A program made the position numbers and the translations under genes. The notes beneath the pieces are model-generated. The model was not told the origin of the DNA. It saw only the letters and a list, made by a program, of their open reading frames with translations, and made no database searches. From an uncultured Actinomycetes bacterium (lineage in GTDB: Bacteria > Actinomycetota > Actinomycetes > Nanopelagicales > Nanopelagicaceae), in contig CAINRG010000024.1 in NCBI GenBank assembly GCA_903852585.1, forward strand, positions 1-39,703: a DNA stretch of 39,703 nucleotides, given 5' to 3'. Shown here piece by piece: positions 29,698-38,164 of this stretch (positions are counted from its first letter, which is position 1; each line of letters starts with the position of its first letter).

Positions 29698-32348
29698 AGC
29701 AGGTTTCGCAAGACATACTGCATGATTCCGCCGTGGCGATAGTAATCGGCTTCGCCCGGTGTATCGATTCGAACCCCTGCCATGAAGACCTTCTCACCTG
29801 CTGTGACGGTGACAACTTTTGGCGTCGAGCCGTTGTTAAGTTCTGTAATTCCAGAAATGGAAAATGTCTCTTCACCCGTCAATCCAAGTGAAGCAGCGTT
29901 TTGACCCTCGAGGAATTGCAATGGAAGAACGCCCATTCCAATCAAATTGGAGCGGTGGATACGTTCAAAGGATTCTGCAATAACAGCGCGAACCCCAAGA
30001 AGGGCTGTGCCCTTTGCGGCCCAGTCGCGAGATGAACCCGATCCATATTCCTTGCCTGCAAGAATTACGAGCGGAACGCCTTGTGCTTGGTAATTCATGG
30101 AAGCATCATAAATAGTTGCTTGCTCACCATTATTGAGAAAGTCTCGTGTAAATCCACCGGAAACTTCGTTGAGAAGAAGATTCTTCAATCGAATATTTGC
30201 AAATGTTCCGCGAATCATGACTTCGTGGTTTCCACGGCGGGAACCATAGGAATTGAAATCAATTCGCTCGATACCATGATCTGCAAGATACTTTCCTGCA
30301 GGTGAATCCGCCTTTATATTTCCGGCTGGGGAAATATGGTCAGTTGTAATTGAATCTCCGAGAACTGCAAGAACTCGTGCTCCCGAAATATCAACGACTG
30401 CCTTTGGCTGGCGAGGCATGCCATCAAAATATGGCGGCTTTCGGACATATGTCGATTGTGGATCCCACTCAAAAGTTTTACCTGTAGGTGTATCCAAAGA
30501 TTTCCAACGAAGATCGCCATCAAAGACAGTTGCGTAATCCTTTTTGAACATCTCAGATGAGATGGATGAAGCAATGACCGCTTCAATCTCTTCACTTGAT
30601 GGCCAGATATCCTTTAAAAAGACTTCGTTTCCGTTTTGATCCTGCCCGAGAGGATCACTCTCGAAATCATGATCCATCGAGCCCGCAATTGCATAGGCAA
30701 CAACGAGTGGTGGTGAAGCAAGATAATTCATCTTTACATCAGGGCTGATGCGGCCTTCAAAGTTTCTATTTCCAGAGAGAACGGCAGTGACAGCCAAATC
30801 ATTCTCATTAATGGCTTTGGAGACTTCAGCAGGAAGAGGTCCTGAGTTACCAATACAGGTGACGCAACCGTATCCAACAAGGTTGAAACCAAGCTGCTCC
30901 ATATATGTTGTAAGCCCTGCCTTGTCGTAATAATCGGTGACAACCTTTGAGCCAGGAGCAAGCGTTGTCTTTACCCAAGGTTGTGCCTTGAGCCCCTTTT
31001 CAACGGCTTTCTTTGCAAGAAGGGCCGCTCCAAGCATCACGGAAGGATTTGATGTATTTGTACACGAAGTAATGGATGCAATAACGACGGCACCATTCTT
31101 TACAGATGTAGGAGCACCTTTCACAGTAACTGTGACTGGGCTCTTATTTGTTTTTTCAGTGAAATACGTTGGAACGATTGCTTCATAAGAGGTCTTTGCT
31201 TTATCTAGGGAAATTCGATCTTGAGGGCGCTTAGGTCCTGAGATAGATGGAACAACTGTTGCAAGATCCAATTCGATATGTTCTGAGAAGCGTGGTTCAA
31301 TCGATGGGTCGTGCCACAATCCGTTGCGCTTTGCATACTTCTCGACAAGATCAATCTGCTCTTGTGAGCGGCCTGTAAGTTCGAGATAGCGAAGAGTTTC
31401 ATCATCAACCGGGAAGATGGCGCATGTTGATCCATATTCTGGAGACATGTTGCCAATTGCCGATCGGTTTGCCATCGGAAGTGCACCGACGCCAGCACCA
31501 TAAAATTCAACAAACTTTCCAACAACCCCATGCTTTCGGAGCATTTCGGTGATTGTGAGAACTAGGTCGGTAGCAGTCGTACCTGCAGGAAGTGAACCCT
31601 TTAATTTAAAACCCACAACGCGAGGAATGAGCATAGATACTGGCTGACCAAGTAGCGCAGCTTCAGCTTCGATTCCACCGACGCCCCATCCGAGTACACC
31701 AAGTCCATTGACCATGGTGGTGTGCGAATCAGTACCGACAACAGTGTCAGGGTATGCGCGGAGAACTCCATCAACAGTACGAGTCATGACAACGCGTGCG
31801 AGATATTCAATATTTACTTGGTGAACAATTCCAGTTCCTGGTGGGACAACTTTGAATTCATCAAAGGCTGTTTGACCCCAACGTAGGAAGCGGTAGCGCT
31901 CACGATTTCGCTGATATTCAATATCTGTATTTTCTTCAAAAGAACTCTTTGTTCCAAAGACATCGGCAATGACTGAGTGATCAATCACGAGCTCTGCTGG
32001 GGCAAGAGGATTTACTTTTGTTGGGTCTCCCCCAAGATCGGCGATTGCCTCACGCATTGTTGCAAGATCTACAACACATGGAACGCCGGTGAAATCCTGC
32101 ATAATCACTCGAGCAGGAGTGAATTGAATTTCTGTATCGGGCTCAACAGAAGGATCCCATTGGGCAATTGCCTTAATGGAAGCGGCGGTGATATTCGCTC
32201 CATCCTCAGTACGGAGAAGATTTTCGAGCAAGACTTTCAGGCTAAACGGGAGATCTTTAGAGCCCTCAATTCCGGTGATATCGAAGATTTCATACTTTTT
32301 TCCATGAACTTCGATGGAGGTCTTTGCGTTAAAAGAATTCTTGCTCAT
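29694..32348 (-). CDS. acnA: Aconitate hydratase A
   Basis: An 884-residue aconitase of the AcnA/IRP1 size class, isomerising citrate to isocitrate in the TCA cycle. The three 4Fe-4S cluster cysteines are in [10 protein letters not shown] near residue 429 and [12 protein letters not shown] near 495-498. [20 protein letters not shown] near 200 and the C-terminal swivel-domain segment [13 protein letters not shown] near 770 are further signatures. ATG start behind a leaderless-type -10 box. It faces fadB across the bidirectional stop array, so beta-oxidation and TCA genes are neighbours here. Confidence 0.95.
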   Translation of the reverse strand: MSKNSFNAKTSIEVHGKKYEIFDITGIEGSKDLPFSLKVLLENLLRTEDGANITAASIKAIAQWDPSVEPDTEIQFTPARVIMQDFTGVPCVVDLATMREAIADLGGDPTKVNPLAPAELVIDHSVIADVFGTKSSFEENTDIEYQRNRERYRFLRWGQTAFDEFKVVPPGTGIVHQVNIEYLARVVMTRTVDGVLRAYPDTVVGTDSHTTMVNGLGVLGWGVGGIEAEAALLGQPVSMLIPRVVGFKLKGSLPAGTTATDLVLTITEMLRKHGVVGKFVEFYGAGVGALPMANRSAIGNMSPEYGSTCAIFPVDDETLRYLELTGRSQEQIDLVEKYAKRNGLWHDPSIEPRFSEHIELDLATVVPSISGPKRPQDRISLDKAKTSYEAIVPTYFTEKTNKSPVTVTVKGAPTSVKNGAVVIASITSCTNTSNPSVMLGAALLAKKAVEKGLKAQPWVKTTLAPGSKVVTDYYDKAGLTTYMEQLGFNLVGYGCVTCIGNSGPLPAEVSKAINENDLAVTAVLSGNRNFEGRISPDVKMNYLASPPLVVAYAIAGSMDHDFESDPLGQDQNGNEVFLKDIWPSSEEIEAVIASSISSEMFKKDYATVFDGDLRWKSLDTPTGKTFEWDPQSTYVRKPPYFDGMPRQPKAVVDISGARVLAVLGDSITTDHISPAGNIKADSPAGKYLADHGIERIDFNSYGSRRGNHEVMIRGTFANIRLKNLLLNEVSGGFTRDFLNNGEQATIYDASMNYQAQGVPLVILAGKEYGSGSSRDWAAKGTALLGVRAVIAESFERIHRSNLIGMGVLPLQFLEGQNAASLGLTGEETFSISGITELNNGSTPKVVTVTAGEKVFMAGVRIDTPGEADYYRHGGIMQYVLRNLL

Positions 32349-32354
32349 GCCTCA

Positions 32355-32360
32355 ATCTTA
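32355..32360 (-). promoter_or_regulatory. -10 box of leaderless acnA promoter
   Basis: TAAGAT on the minus strand, then TGAGGC, then ATG at 32348. Confidence 0.5.
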
Positions 32361-32370
32361 GTCTTACCTT

Positions 32371-33570
32371 TTAAAGACGGGTAAATTGCACAACACATTC
32401 GACATGGGCAGTCATAGGAAATAGGTCATATCCCACAAGATGAGAAATGGAGTAGCCACCTTCTGTGAGGTATTTCGCATCCCGAGCCAGGGTCCCTGGG
32501 TCACAGGAGACATAGACAATCGTGCGAGGCGCGATGCGAAGCATGTGATCAACGACCTCCTTTCCGGCCCCAGTCCGAGGCGGATCAAGAAGAAGAACAT
32601 CAGCTTTGCTGACTTTTCCAAGTTCGCTCTCCACACGCCCGATGTGAACTTCCACATTGGATGAAAGAGCGAAACCTTTCTTTGCATCCGCTGTTGCATG
32701 GCGATCTGATTCAATAAGATGAATTTTTCCGGTGGCACCTACCCTTTTAGACATTGCCGCGGCAAAGAGCCCCACTCCGCCATAAAGATCGCAGGCAACA
32801 TCACCATTTTGTAGTCCAAGCAAGAGCATTGCCTCATTCAATAATGTAGCCGGTGCCTTCACATGGCTCTGCCAGAAAGATTGAGCTGACACTTTATATT
32901 CAAATCCGTTAACTATTTCCAATAGCTCCGTTGGGCCAGAAATGCTACGACCTGCTCGAGAAAGATTTACTTGTCCCTTGCTGGATAGGGCAATCTCAAC
33001 TCGTTCCTTTCCATTCCACTTTCGTGATGCAACGTCAGAAACCTTCATCGCGTCGGCAGCAATGAGGCAATCTTTTATCTCAACTACCTCGTTGCTTCGA
33101 TTTCCAAAAAGTCCCAAGTGGCCACTTTCAGAAACCGCAAAGTCCATACGTGTGCGCCAGTGAAGTCCATCCAGGGGTTCAACGCCCTTTACATCAAGGT
33201 CAATATCAATGCCACCTAAACGTGAAAATTGTTCGACAACAACTCGTCTCTTGAGTTCGCGTTGGAATGAGAGATCTATATGTTGAAAATCGCACCCCCC
33301 GCAACCATCTGGGCGAGCGTATTCACACGGTGGATTGACGCGAGCAGGAGATGCTTCGATAACTTCAATCACATCGGCGCGGATTACCTTCGAGGAAGTT
33401 GCAGTGATTTCAATAATCGCCTTTTCGCCAGTAATTCCATGTCGCACGAAAATAACTTGGCCATTATGGCGGGCGATAAAATGTCCCCCGTGGGCAATAT
33501 TTCCGATTTCAACGGTGACTCGATCCCCCACCGCCAACTTTTGCGCCTTTGACTCTGCTTGCGTATCCAC
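32371..33570 (-). CDS. TRAM-domain class I SAM-dependent RNA methyltransferase (TrmA/RlmD family)
   Basis: A 399-residue methyltransferase that makes 5-methyluridine in tRNA or rRNA. The TRAM domain (LAVGDRVTVEIGNIAHGG) is at residues 10-65. An iron-sulfur Cys cluster CEYARPDGCGGC is near 80-92. The SAM-binding YGGVGLFAAAM is near 270, LLDPPRTG near 335, and the catalytic Cys in VYVSCDPGTLARD near 362. Actinobacterial homologues (Rv2689c type) are usually unassigned as to site. The longest frame begins at 33675 but would cross into the divergent ceoB; GTG 33570 matches the -10 box and the TRAM boundary. Confidence 0.87.
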   Translation of the reverse strand: MDTQAESKAQKLAVGDRVTVEIGNIAHGGHFIARHNGQVIFVRHGITGEKAIIEITATSSKVIRADVIEVIEASPARVNPPCEYARPDGCGGCDFQHIDLSFQRELKRRVVVEQFSRLGGIDIDLDVKGVEPLDGLHWRTRMDFAVSESGHLGLFGNRSNEVVEIKDCLIAADAMKVSDVASRKWNGKERVEIALSSKGQVNLSRAGRSISGPTELLEIVNGFEYKVSAQSFWQSHVKAPATLLNEAMLLLGLQNGDVACDLYGGVGLFAAAMSKRVGATGKIHLIESDRHATADAKKGFALSSNVEVHIGRVESELGKVSKADVLLLDPPRTGAGKEVVDHMLRIAPRTIVYVSCDPGTLARDAKYLTEGGYSISHLVGYDLFPMTAHVECVVQFTRL

Positions 33571-33577
33571 GGAGCTG

Positions 33578-33583
33578 AGCCTA
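33578..33583 (-). promoter_or_regulatory. -10 box of near-leaderless methyltransferase promoter
   Basis: TAGGCT on the minus strand, then seven bases, then GTG at 33570. It supports the shorter start. Confidence 0.45.
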
Positions 33584-33590
33584 AAGGGTA

Positions 33591-33596
33591 TAAGGT
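33591..33596 (+). promoter_or_regulatory. -10 box of near-leaderless ceoB promoter
   Basis: TAAGGT, then CTGCTCT, then GTG at 33604. Only seven bases separate it from the divergent -10 box. Confidence 0.45.
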
Positions 33597-33603
33597 CTGC
33601 TCT

Positions 33604-34269
33604 GTGCATGTAGTCATCATGGGTTGTGGTCGCGTCGGATCTGCTCTCGCAATTGAACTTGAAGGCCTTGGCCATTCAGTCTCAGTAATTGACCAAAATC
33701 GTGAAGCATTTCGCCGACTTGGTCCCGATTTCAAGGGGCGCACAATCGCAGGAGTGGGGTTTGATCGCGACACTCTTCTTGAAGCAGGAATCGAAACTGC
33801 TGAAGCATTTGCCGCCGTTTCCAATGGCGATAACTCAAATATTCTTGCTGCACGCGTCGCTCGCGAAAGTTATGGCGTAAAAAACGTTGTTGCCCGTATC
33901 TACGACCCAGGTCGCGCTGAAATTTATCAACGCTTGGGAATTCCAACTGTTGCAACAGTTCTGTGGGCCACAGACCAAATCTTGCGAAAGCTTGCACCTG
34001 AAGGTTCGCGCTCTGAATGGCGCGACCAAACAGCAACTGTTGAACTTTGTGAAGTTGTTTTGCATCAGGATTGGTATGGCCAACCATCTAAACTTATTGA
34101 AAAACGCACTCCAGCGCGCGTGGCATTTATTACTCGCATCGGTGAGGGGCTTATTCCTACCGAGCACACCGTGATTCAAGAGGGCGATCTGGTTCATGTG
34201 ATGGTTGCTGAAAAAGACCGCGCATCGACCGATGCAATCTTGGCCAAGTCGCCAGATCAGGAAGGTTAA
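33604..34269 (+). CDS. ceoB: TrkA-family potassium uptake regulatory protein, first of pair
   Basis: A 221-residue RCK protein. The Rossmann loop GCGRVGSALA at residues 7-16 binds NAD(H) or nucleotide, with the acidic strand end in VSVIDQN near 32. A TrkA-C domain occupies about residues 140-221. It regulates a membrane K+ channel subunit (TrkH/KtrB type) that is not in this window. GTG 33604 is chosen because the chain then begins MHVVIMGCGRVG, as the family does; ATG 33559 would add 15 unrelated residues. It corresponds to mycobacterial Rv2691. Confidence 0.87.
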   Translation: MHVVIMGCGRVGSALAIELEGLGHSVSVIDQNREAFRRLGPDFKGRTIAGVGFDRDTLLEAGIETAEAFAAVSNGDNSNILAARVARESYGVKNVVARIYDPGRAEIYQRLGIPTVATVLWATDQILRKLAPEGSRSEWRDQTATVELCEVVLHQDWYGQPSKLIEKRTPARVAFITRIGEGLIPTEHTVIQEGDLVHVMVAEKDRASTDAILAKSPDQEG

Positions 34270-34271
34270 TT

Positions 34272-34931
34272 GTGAGAGTTGCAATTGCTGGAGCAGGAAA
34301 TGTCGGTCGATCTATCGCCCGAGAACTCCTTGAAAACGGACACCATGTTTTGCTGATTGACCGTGATCCAAAGGCTCTCAAAATGGAGAGCGTACCCGCT
34401 GCCGAATGGCTTCTTGCCGACGCCTGCGAAATTGCCTCCCTCGATAAAGCACAACTTTCCAATTGTCACGTTCTTGTTGCCGCGACAGGAGATGACAAGG
34501 TCAACCTTGTTGCATCTCTTCTTGCAAAGACTGAATATGGCGTCCCTCGCGTTGTTGCCCGAATAAATCATCCAAAAAATGAATGGCTCTTTGATTCCTC
34601 ATGGGGTGTCGATGTTTCTGTGTCGACTCCAAGAATCATCAGTGCGCTCGTCGAGGAAGCAGTAAGCGTTGGGGATGTTGTTCGTCTCTTCTCACTTCGC
34701 CGTGGCGAAGCAAATCTTGTAGAACTTACCCTTCCAGATAATGCAATCTGCGTTGGAAAGACAGTTGGTGAAGTTACTCTTCCAGAGGATGTTTCACTTG
34801 CTTCCATCATCCGTGACGGTCATGTCATTACACCTCAATCACATATGACCCTGATTGCCGGAGATGAGTTGCTTTTTGTCGCCACATCAGAAGCTGAAAA
34901 TACGCTTCGCGAATGCCTATTAGGCAATTAG
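34272..34931 (+). CDS. ceoC: TrkA-family potassium uptake regulatory protein, second of pair
   Basis: A 219-residue RCK protein starting MRVAIAGAGNVGRSIARELL, with the nucleotide-binding GAGNVG, the acidic VLLIDRDP near residue 30, and a TrkA-C domain after about 135. It lies two bases after ceoB, starts with GTG and is certainly in the same transcript; the pair probably forms a heteromeric ring on a K+ transporter. Same order as Rv2691-Rv2692. Its stop overlaps the convergent DUF3159 stop in TTAG. Confidence 0.87.
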   Translation: MRVAIAGAGNVGRSIARELLENGHHVLLIDRDPKALKMESVPAAEWLLADACEIASLDKAQLSNCHVLVAATGDDKVNLVASLLAKTEYGVPRVVARINHPKNEWLFDSSWGVDVSVSTPRIISALVEEAVSVGDVVRLFSLRRGEANLVELTLPDNAICVGKTVGEVTLPEDVSLASIIRDGHVITPQSHMTLIAGDELLFVATSEAENTLRECLLGN

Positions 34932-35563
34932 CTCTCTTCTTGTAAATCAATCTTTACGCTGGGAACTTTTTTTAATACCTGCCACGTCAGCCATCCAGTG
35001 AGAATAAAGAGTGGGTATCCCATGACCAATCGCGCAGTTCCTAGAGCAGTCAGATTATCTGCCTTATACAGAGGGTACTGAACAATCAAACGCGAAACAA
35101 AAAGGGCAACCCAAATCCAACCTGCCCGAATATAGGCGCGTTTTCTTTCAGGAACTCTTCGCCATGCGAGATTCTCTCCGAGGATGGGTCCAAGCATTAC
35201 TCCAAGAAGTGGCCATCCTGAGATATTTGCAACTGTGTAGGCAATTGCGTAACCGACATTTGTCCAGAGACCAGGAAGATAGAAATCCTGTGCCTTTCCG
35301 GTATGACGAGCCAGAAGTGCGCAGATGCCGATACCAATAAATCCCGAGATTGCATGTTGCAAGGTATCTCGAGTGACGAGTCTTACGATTGCGAGAATTC
35401 CAGAGAGAATTAATGAAATTATGAGAGAAAAATTGAGGTCATGCGTAACATTAAAAGATATTAAAAAAAGAATTGAAGGAACGCCGCTATCAATGAGGCC
35501 ACGTGTGCCACCAAAAGCGTTCATCACCTTTGCGCGGTCTTCGTGTGGATTATGTTCGCTCAT
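34928..35563 (-). CDS. DUF3159 family membrane protein
   Basis: A 211-residue membrane protein with about five to six hydrophobic helices. FGGTRGLIDSGVPSILFLI near residue 13 and the middle segment GYAIAYTVANISGWPLLG are characteristic of actinobacterial DUF3159. No activity is known for the family. Its ATG overlaps the dut stop as ATGA, making it the last gene of a thioesterase-dut-DUF3159 operon with coupled translation. Confidence 0.82.
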   Translation of the reverse strand: MSEHNPHEDRAKVMNAFGGTRGLIDSGVPSILFLISFNVTHDLNFSLIISLILSGILAIVRLVTRDTLQHAISGFIGIGICALLARHTGKAQDFYLPGLWTNVGYAIAYTVANISGWPLLGVMLGPILGENLAWRRVPERKRAYIRAGWIWVALFVSRLIVQYPLYKADNLTALGTARLVMGYPLFILTGWLTWQVLKKVPSVKIDLQEES

Positions 35564-35997
35564 TGCCCTGTCGATCCAAATCCACCTGTGCTTCGATGAG
35601 TCCCTGGCAGAGAATCCACTTCAATAAAGTCGGCGCGTTCTACCTTTTGGATCACCAGTTGGGCAATGCGGTCACCTTTCTTTATGGTGAATGCTTCGCG
35701 AAGGTCATGATTGATGAGGATGATTTGAAGCTCACCGCGAAAAGCGGCATCGACAGTTCCGGGTGTATTCACCATGGAAATTCCGTTTTTAATGGCCAGA
35801 CCAGAACGTGGATGTACGAGAGCAACATATCCTTGTGGAAGTGCAACGCTAATGCCGGTTGGAATGAGGGCGCGCTCCCCCGGTTCTAACACATAATCAA
35901 TTCGCGAACATAAATCCGCTCCCGCATCCCCCGGTTTTGCATATGAAGGAAGAGGGACTGAACCATCTAGGCGGGTGATGAGAATTTCTACTGTCAT
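35560..35997 (-). CDS. dut: Deoxyuridine 5'-triphosphate nucleotidohydrolase
   Basis: A 145-residue trimeric-type dUTPase, hydrolysing dUTP to dUMP and pyrophosphate. All five motifs are visible: PGDAGADLCS (1), PRSGLAIKNG (2), VDAAFRGELQIILIN (3, with the catalytic Asp in its first residues), GDRIAQLVI (4) and the C-terminal STGGFGSTG (5), which closes over the substrate. The order dut-DUF3093-DUF4193 is as in mycobacteria (Rv2697c-Rv2699c). Both ends overlap neighbours in ATGA. Confidence 0.94.
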   Translation of the reverse strand: MTVEILITRLDGSVPLPSYAKPGDAGADLCSRIDYVLEPGERALIPTGISVALPQGYVALVHPRSGLAIKNGISMVNTPGTVDAAFRGELQIILINHDLREAFTIKKGDRIAQLVIQKVERADFIEVDSLPGTHRSTGGFGSTGQ

Positions 35998-36563
35998 GGA
36001 TTTATCTCGAATGTAGGGTCAACAAAAGCTGCAAGTTCGGGGCTTTTTGCGATGGCGTCAAGAAATTCTTTAGGAGCATTATCCAGAAAGTGCTTCATCG
36101 GAACGATGACAAAAAGTGAGGTTGATTTCACCGCTATCGGACCATCAAATGAATTGAGGTGCCCTTCTGCATATGTGTAAACCTTTCGCCCGACTTGGCC
36201 AGTGATATGTGCTCGTATATGGAGAACACTTCCAACCGGTACAGGGAGAAGAAAATCTGTCTCCAGATGTGCAGTGACAGCGGGTGAGCGAAGAAGCCAC
36301 ATCAACTTTCCATGAGCTTCATCAAAGGCCAGACTGAGCAATCCACCGTGCGCAAGCCCTGGCGCTCCTTGATGATTTTCAGTAACTGTAAATTCAGCAG
36401 TGAGATCTAAGCCCTCGCCTGCATGAGCAACAAGGTGAAGACCGGTTGGGTGAAGCGCTCCACAACCAAAGCAATGGCCAAAATGTGATGGAATTTTTGC
36501 GCCGGGCTTGGGAGACTCAGGATGGCGCTGCGGAAGTGTCGCGCCTTCGGGTGCCTTGCTCAC
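35994..36563 (-). CDS. PaaI-type hotdog thioesterase
   Basis: A 189-residue hotdog-fold protein. HFGHCFGCGALHPTGLHL near residue 27 and NHQGAPGLAHGGLLSLAFDEAHG near 63 (HGG plus acidic helix residue) are typical of the PaaI/4HBT group that cleaves acyl-CoA thioesters. The physiological acyl-CoA is unknown. It heads the operon with dut and DUF3159; the stop and the dut ATG overlap as ATGA. GTG start seven bases after a -10 box. Confidence 0.83.
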   Translation of the reverse strand: MSKAPEGATLPQRHPESPKPGAKIPSHFGHCFGCGALHPTGLHLVAHAGEGLDLTAEFTVTENHQGAPGLAHGGLLSLAFDEAHGKLMWLLRSPAVTAHLETDFLLPVPVGSVLHIRAHITGQVGRKVYTYAEGHLNSFDGPIAVKSTSLFVIVPMKHFLDNAPKEFLDAIAKSPELAAFVDPTFEINP

Positions 36564-36570
36564 AGTCGAA

Positions 36571-36576
36571 AGTCTA
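36571..36576 (-). promoter_or_regulatory. -10 box of near-leaderless thioesterase-dut promoter
   Basis: TAGACT on the minus strand, then seven bases, then GTG at 36563. Confidence 0.45.
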
Positions 36577-36605
36577 ACTCATTTATGTATTGAGACCTTC
36601 TTGGA

Positions 36606-36611
36606 TAAGGT
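36606..36611 (+). promoter_or_regulatory. -10 box of leaderless DUF3093 promoter
   Basis: TAAGGT, then TCTGAG, then GTG at 36618. Confidence 0.5.
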
Positions 36612-36617
36612 TCTGAG

Positions 36618-37067
36618 GTGTCCACGAAAACCTCCTCGAATACGCAGTGGAGAGACCACTGGTCTCTATCTCTCTGGCTTTTCCTGACAGCTATGAACTT
36701 CTCATTTGCTTTGGCTTTGTGGGCGGCTTTTGACACAAAAACGGCAACATTGGATTTTTTGATTTCCAACGCGCTACTTTTCTGGGCATCTCGCAGAACT
36801 CCGCTATCGATTTCAATCAACGGTGAGTGGCTCCACATTGGTAAGGCTAAAATTGAGAAGAAATATATCTCCGGAATTGAAATTCTTACTCGAGATCAAA
36901 TTTCAGTGCTTCGCACGCGCGATGCAAACCCGGATGCATATTTGGATTTACGATTTTGGGTCCCTGTCGGAGTAAGAATCACTATCCAGGACGAACGCGA
37001 TTACACGCCTTATTGGTTAATAAGTACAAAATCAGGCGCAGCCATTAAAGCTGCGCTCGAGAAGTAA
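36618..37067 (+). CDS. DUF3093 family membrane protein
   Basis: A 149-residue protein with two hydrophobic segments near residues 14-33 and 42-55, then a soluble part containing WVPVGVRITIQDERDYTPYWLISTK, characteristic of DUF3093. Function unknown; conserved between dut and DUF4193 in actinobacteria (Rv2698). GTG start. Three bases separate its stop from the convergent DUF4193 stop. Confidence 0.8.
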   Translation: MSTKTSSNTQWRDHWSLSLWLFLTAMNFSFALALWAAFDTKTATLDFLISNALLFWASRRTPLSISINGEWLHIGKAKIEKKYISGIEILTRDQISVLRTRDANPDAYLDLRFWVPVGVRITIQDERDYTPYWLISTKSGAAIKAALEK

Positions 37068-37070
37068 AAG

Positions 37071-37367
37071 TTATTCGCAATCCTTACAAACTGCCTTTGC
37101 GCCTTCGCCCTTAGCAAGCTGGGTAATATGATGAACCAAAAAGCAACGTGAACATGTGAATTCATCTTCCTGCTTTGGAACAACGCGCACTGTGAGTTCT
37201 TCACCTGAAAGATCTGCACCAGGAAGTTCAAGATTTTCCGCTGCTTCTTCCTCGTCTACGTCGACCTGACCTGATTGAGCATCAGCTCGACGAGCTTTGA
37301 GTTCCTCTAATGACTCCTCATGTAGCTCTTCATCCGTTTTTCTCGGTGTGTCGTAATCGGTAGCCAT
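37071..37367 (-). CDS. DUF4193 family zinc-ribbon protein
   Basis: A 98-residue acidic protein. An N-terminal half rich in Asp/Glu (DEELHEESLEELKARRAD) is followed by a C-terminal zinc ribbon, CSRC...CKDC, near residues 76-97. DUF4193 is a small actinobacterial family (Rv2699c). The function is unknown; regulation of, or association with, transcription or translation is only a guess. It has one of the strongest ribosome binding sites in the window (AAAGGGGGG), suggesting high expression. Confidence 0.88.
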   Translation of the reverse strand: MATDYDTPRKTDEELHEESLEELKARRADAQSGQVDVDEEEAAENLELPGADLSGEELTVRVVPKQEDEFTCSRCFLVHHITQLAKGEGAKAVCKDCE

Positions 37368-37392
37368 AGCACCCCCCTTTATGAAATCTTTG

Positions 37393-37410
37393 GCCGTAAC
37401 GGTTTACGGC
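37393..37410. promoter_or_regulatory. Inverted repeat in the DUF4193 promoter region
   Basis: GCCGTAA-CGGT-TTACGGC, a perfect 7-bp inverted repeat with a four-base spacer, about 26 bases upstream of the DUF4193 start codon. On the minus strand it covers a possible -35 (TTGCCG). Candidate operator; the regulator is unknown. Confidence 0.45.
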
Positions 37411-37471
37411 AACAGGCGGATAGTGCCCTGTATTTTCCCTAATGCCTAATGAACGCCCGGCGTGTCGGTTC

Positions 37472-38164
37472 TTATTCCCGATTTACGGTTCTTTTGACCG
37501 CTTCCTGAGTACGAAATGCTTTTATCGCTGCATGATTACCCGAAAGAAGGATTTCTGGGACTTCAAGCCCGCGCCACTCTGGTGGTTTTGTGAAATTCGG
37601 ATATTCGACAATGGCTTCACCTTCAGAAGTCAACGTATGTGACTCCTCGGCGAGAGAGAGCGGATTTCCAAGAACTCCTGGAATCAATCGAATGATTGCT
37701 TCTAGCATCACTAGTGTTGCAACTTCTCCGCCATTGAGAACGTAATCTCCAATAGAGACTTCGTGAACACGAAATTCTGGTTGGGATGAATAGAACTCGG
37801 TGACTCGGTGATCAATTCCTTCATAACGACCACACGCAAAAATGAGGTGCTCCCTGTGTGAAAATTCTTCAGCCATCGCTTGGGTAAATTTCTTACCTGC
37901 AGGTGTCAAGATGATGAGATCGTGGGGGCCACTCCCCTGCGAAACCAGATCGATTGCCTTCCCCCAAGGTTCTGGCGACATCACCATTCCTGCGCCGCCA
38001 CCATAAGGTGTGTCATCAACGCTCTTATGAACTCCTTCGGCATGATCGCGCAGATCGTGGACAGCAATATCTACTAATCCTTGTGTGCGGGCTTTGCCAA
38101 TTAATGAAAGTTCAAGAGCTTCAAAATAATCTGGAAATATCGTGATGAGATCAAATCGAGCCAT
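37472..38164 (-). CDS. trmD: tRNA (guanine37-N1)-methyltransferase
   Basis: A 230-residue SPOUT methyltransferase that methylates G37 next to the anticodon of certain tRNAs. RFDLITIFPDYF at the start, the trefoil-knot segments FACGRYEGIDHRV near residue 110 and SIGDYVLNGGE near 137, and the C-terminal LSGNHAAI are all present. It overlaps rimM by 14 bases and belongs to the rpsP-khpA-rimM-trmD operon. Confidence 0.95.
   Translation of the reverse strand: MARFDLITIFPDYFEALELSLIGKARTQGLVDIAVHDLRDHAEGVHKSVDDTPYGGGAGMVMSPEPWGKAIDLVSQGSGPHDLIILTPAGKKFTQAMAEEFSHREHLIFACGRYEGIDHRVTEFYSSQPEFRVHEVSIGDYVLNGGEVATLVMLEAIIRLIPGVLGNPLSLAEESHTLTSEGEAIVEYPNFTKPPEWRGLEVPEILLSGNHAAIKAFRTQEAVKRTVNRE

Noticed and set aside
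33384-34284. Minus-strand frames of 146 and 149 codons under ceoB
   Set aside because: They overlap the ceoB Rossmann and TrkA-C coding sequence and show no domain; shadow frames.
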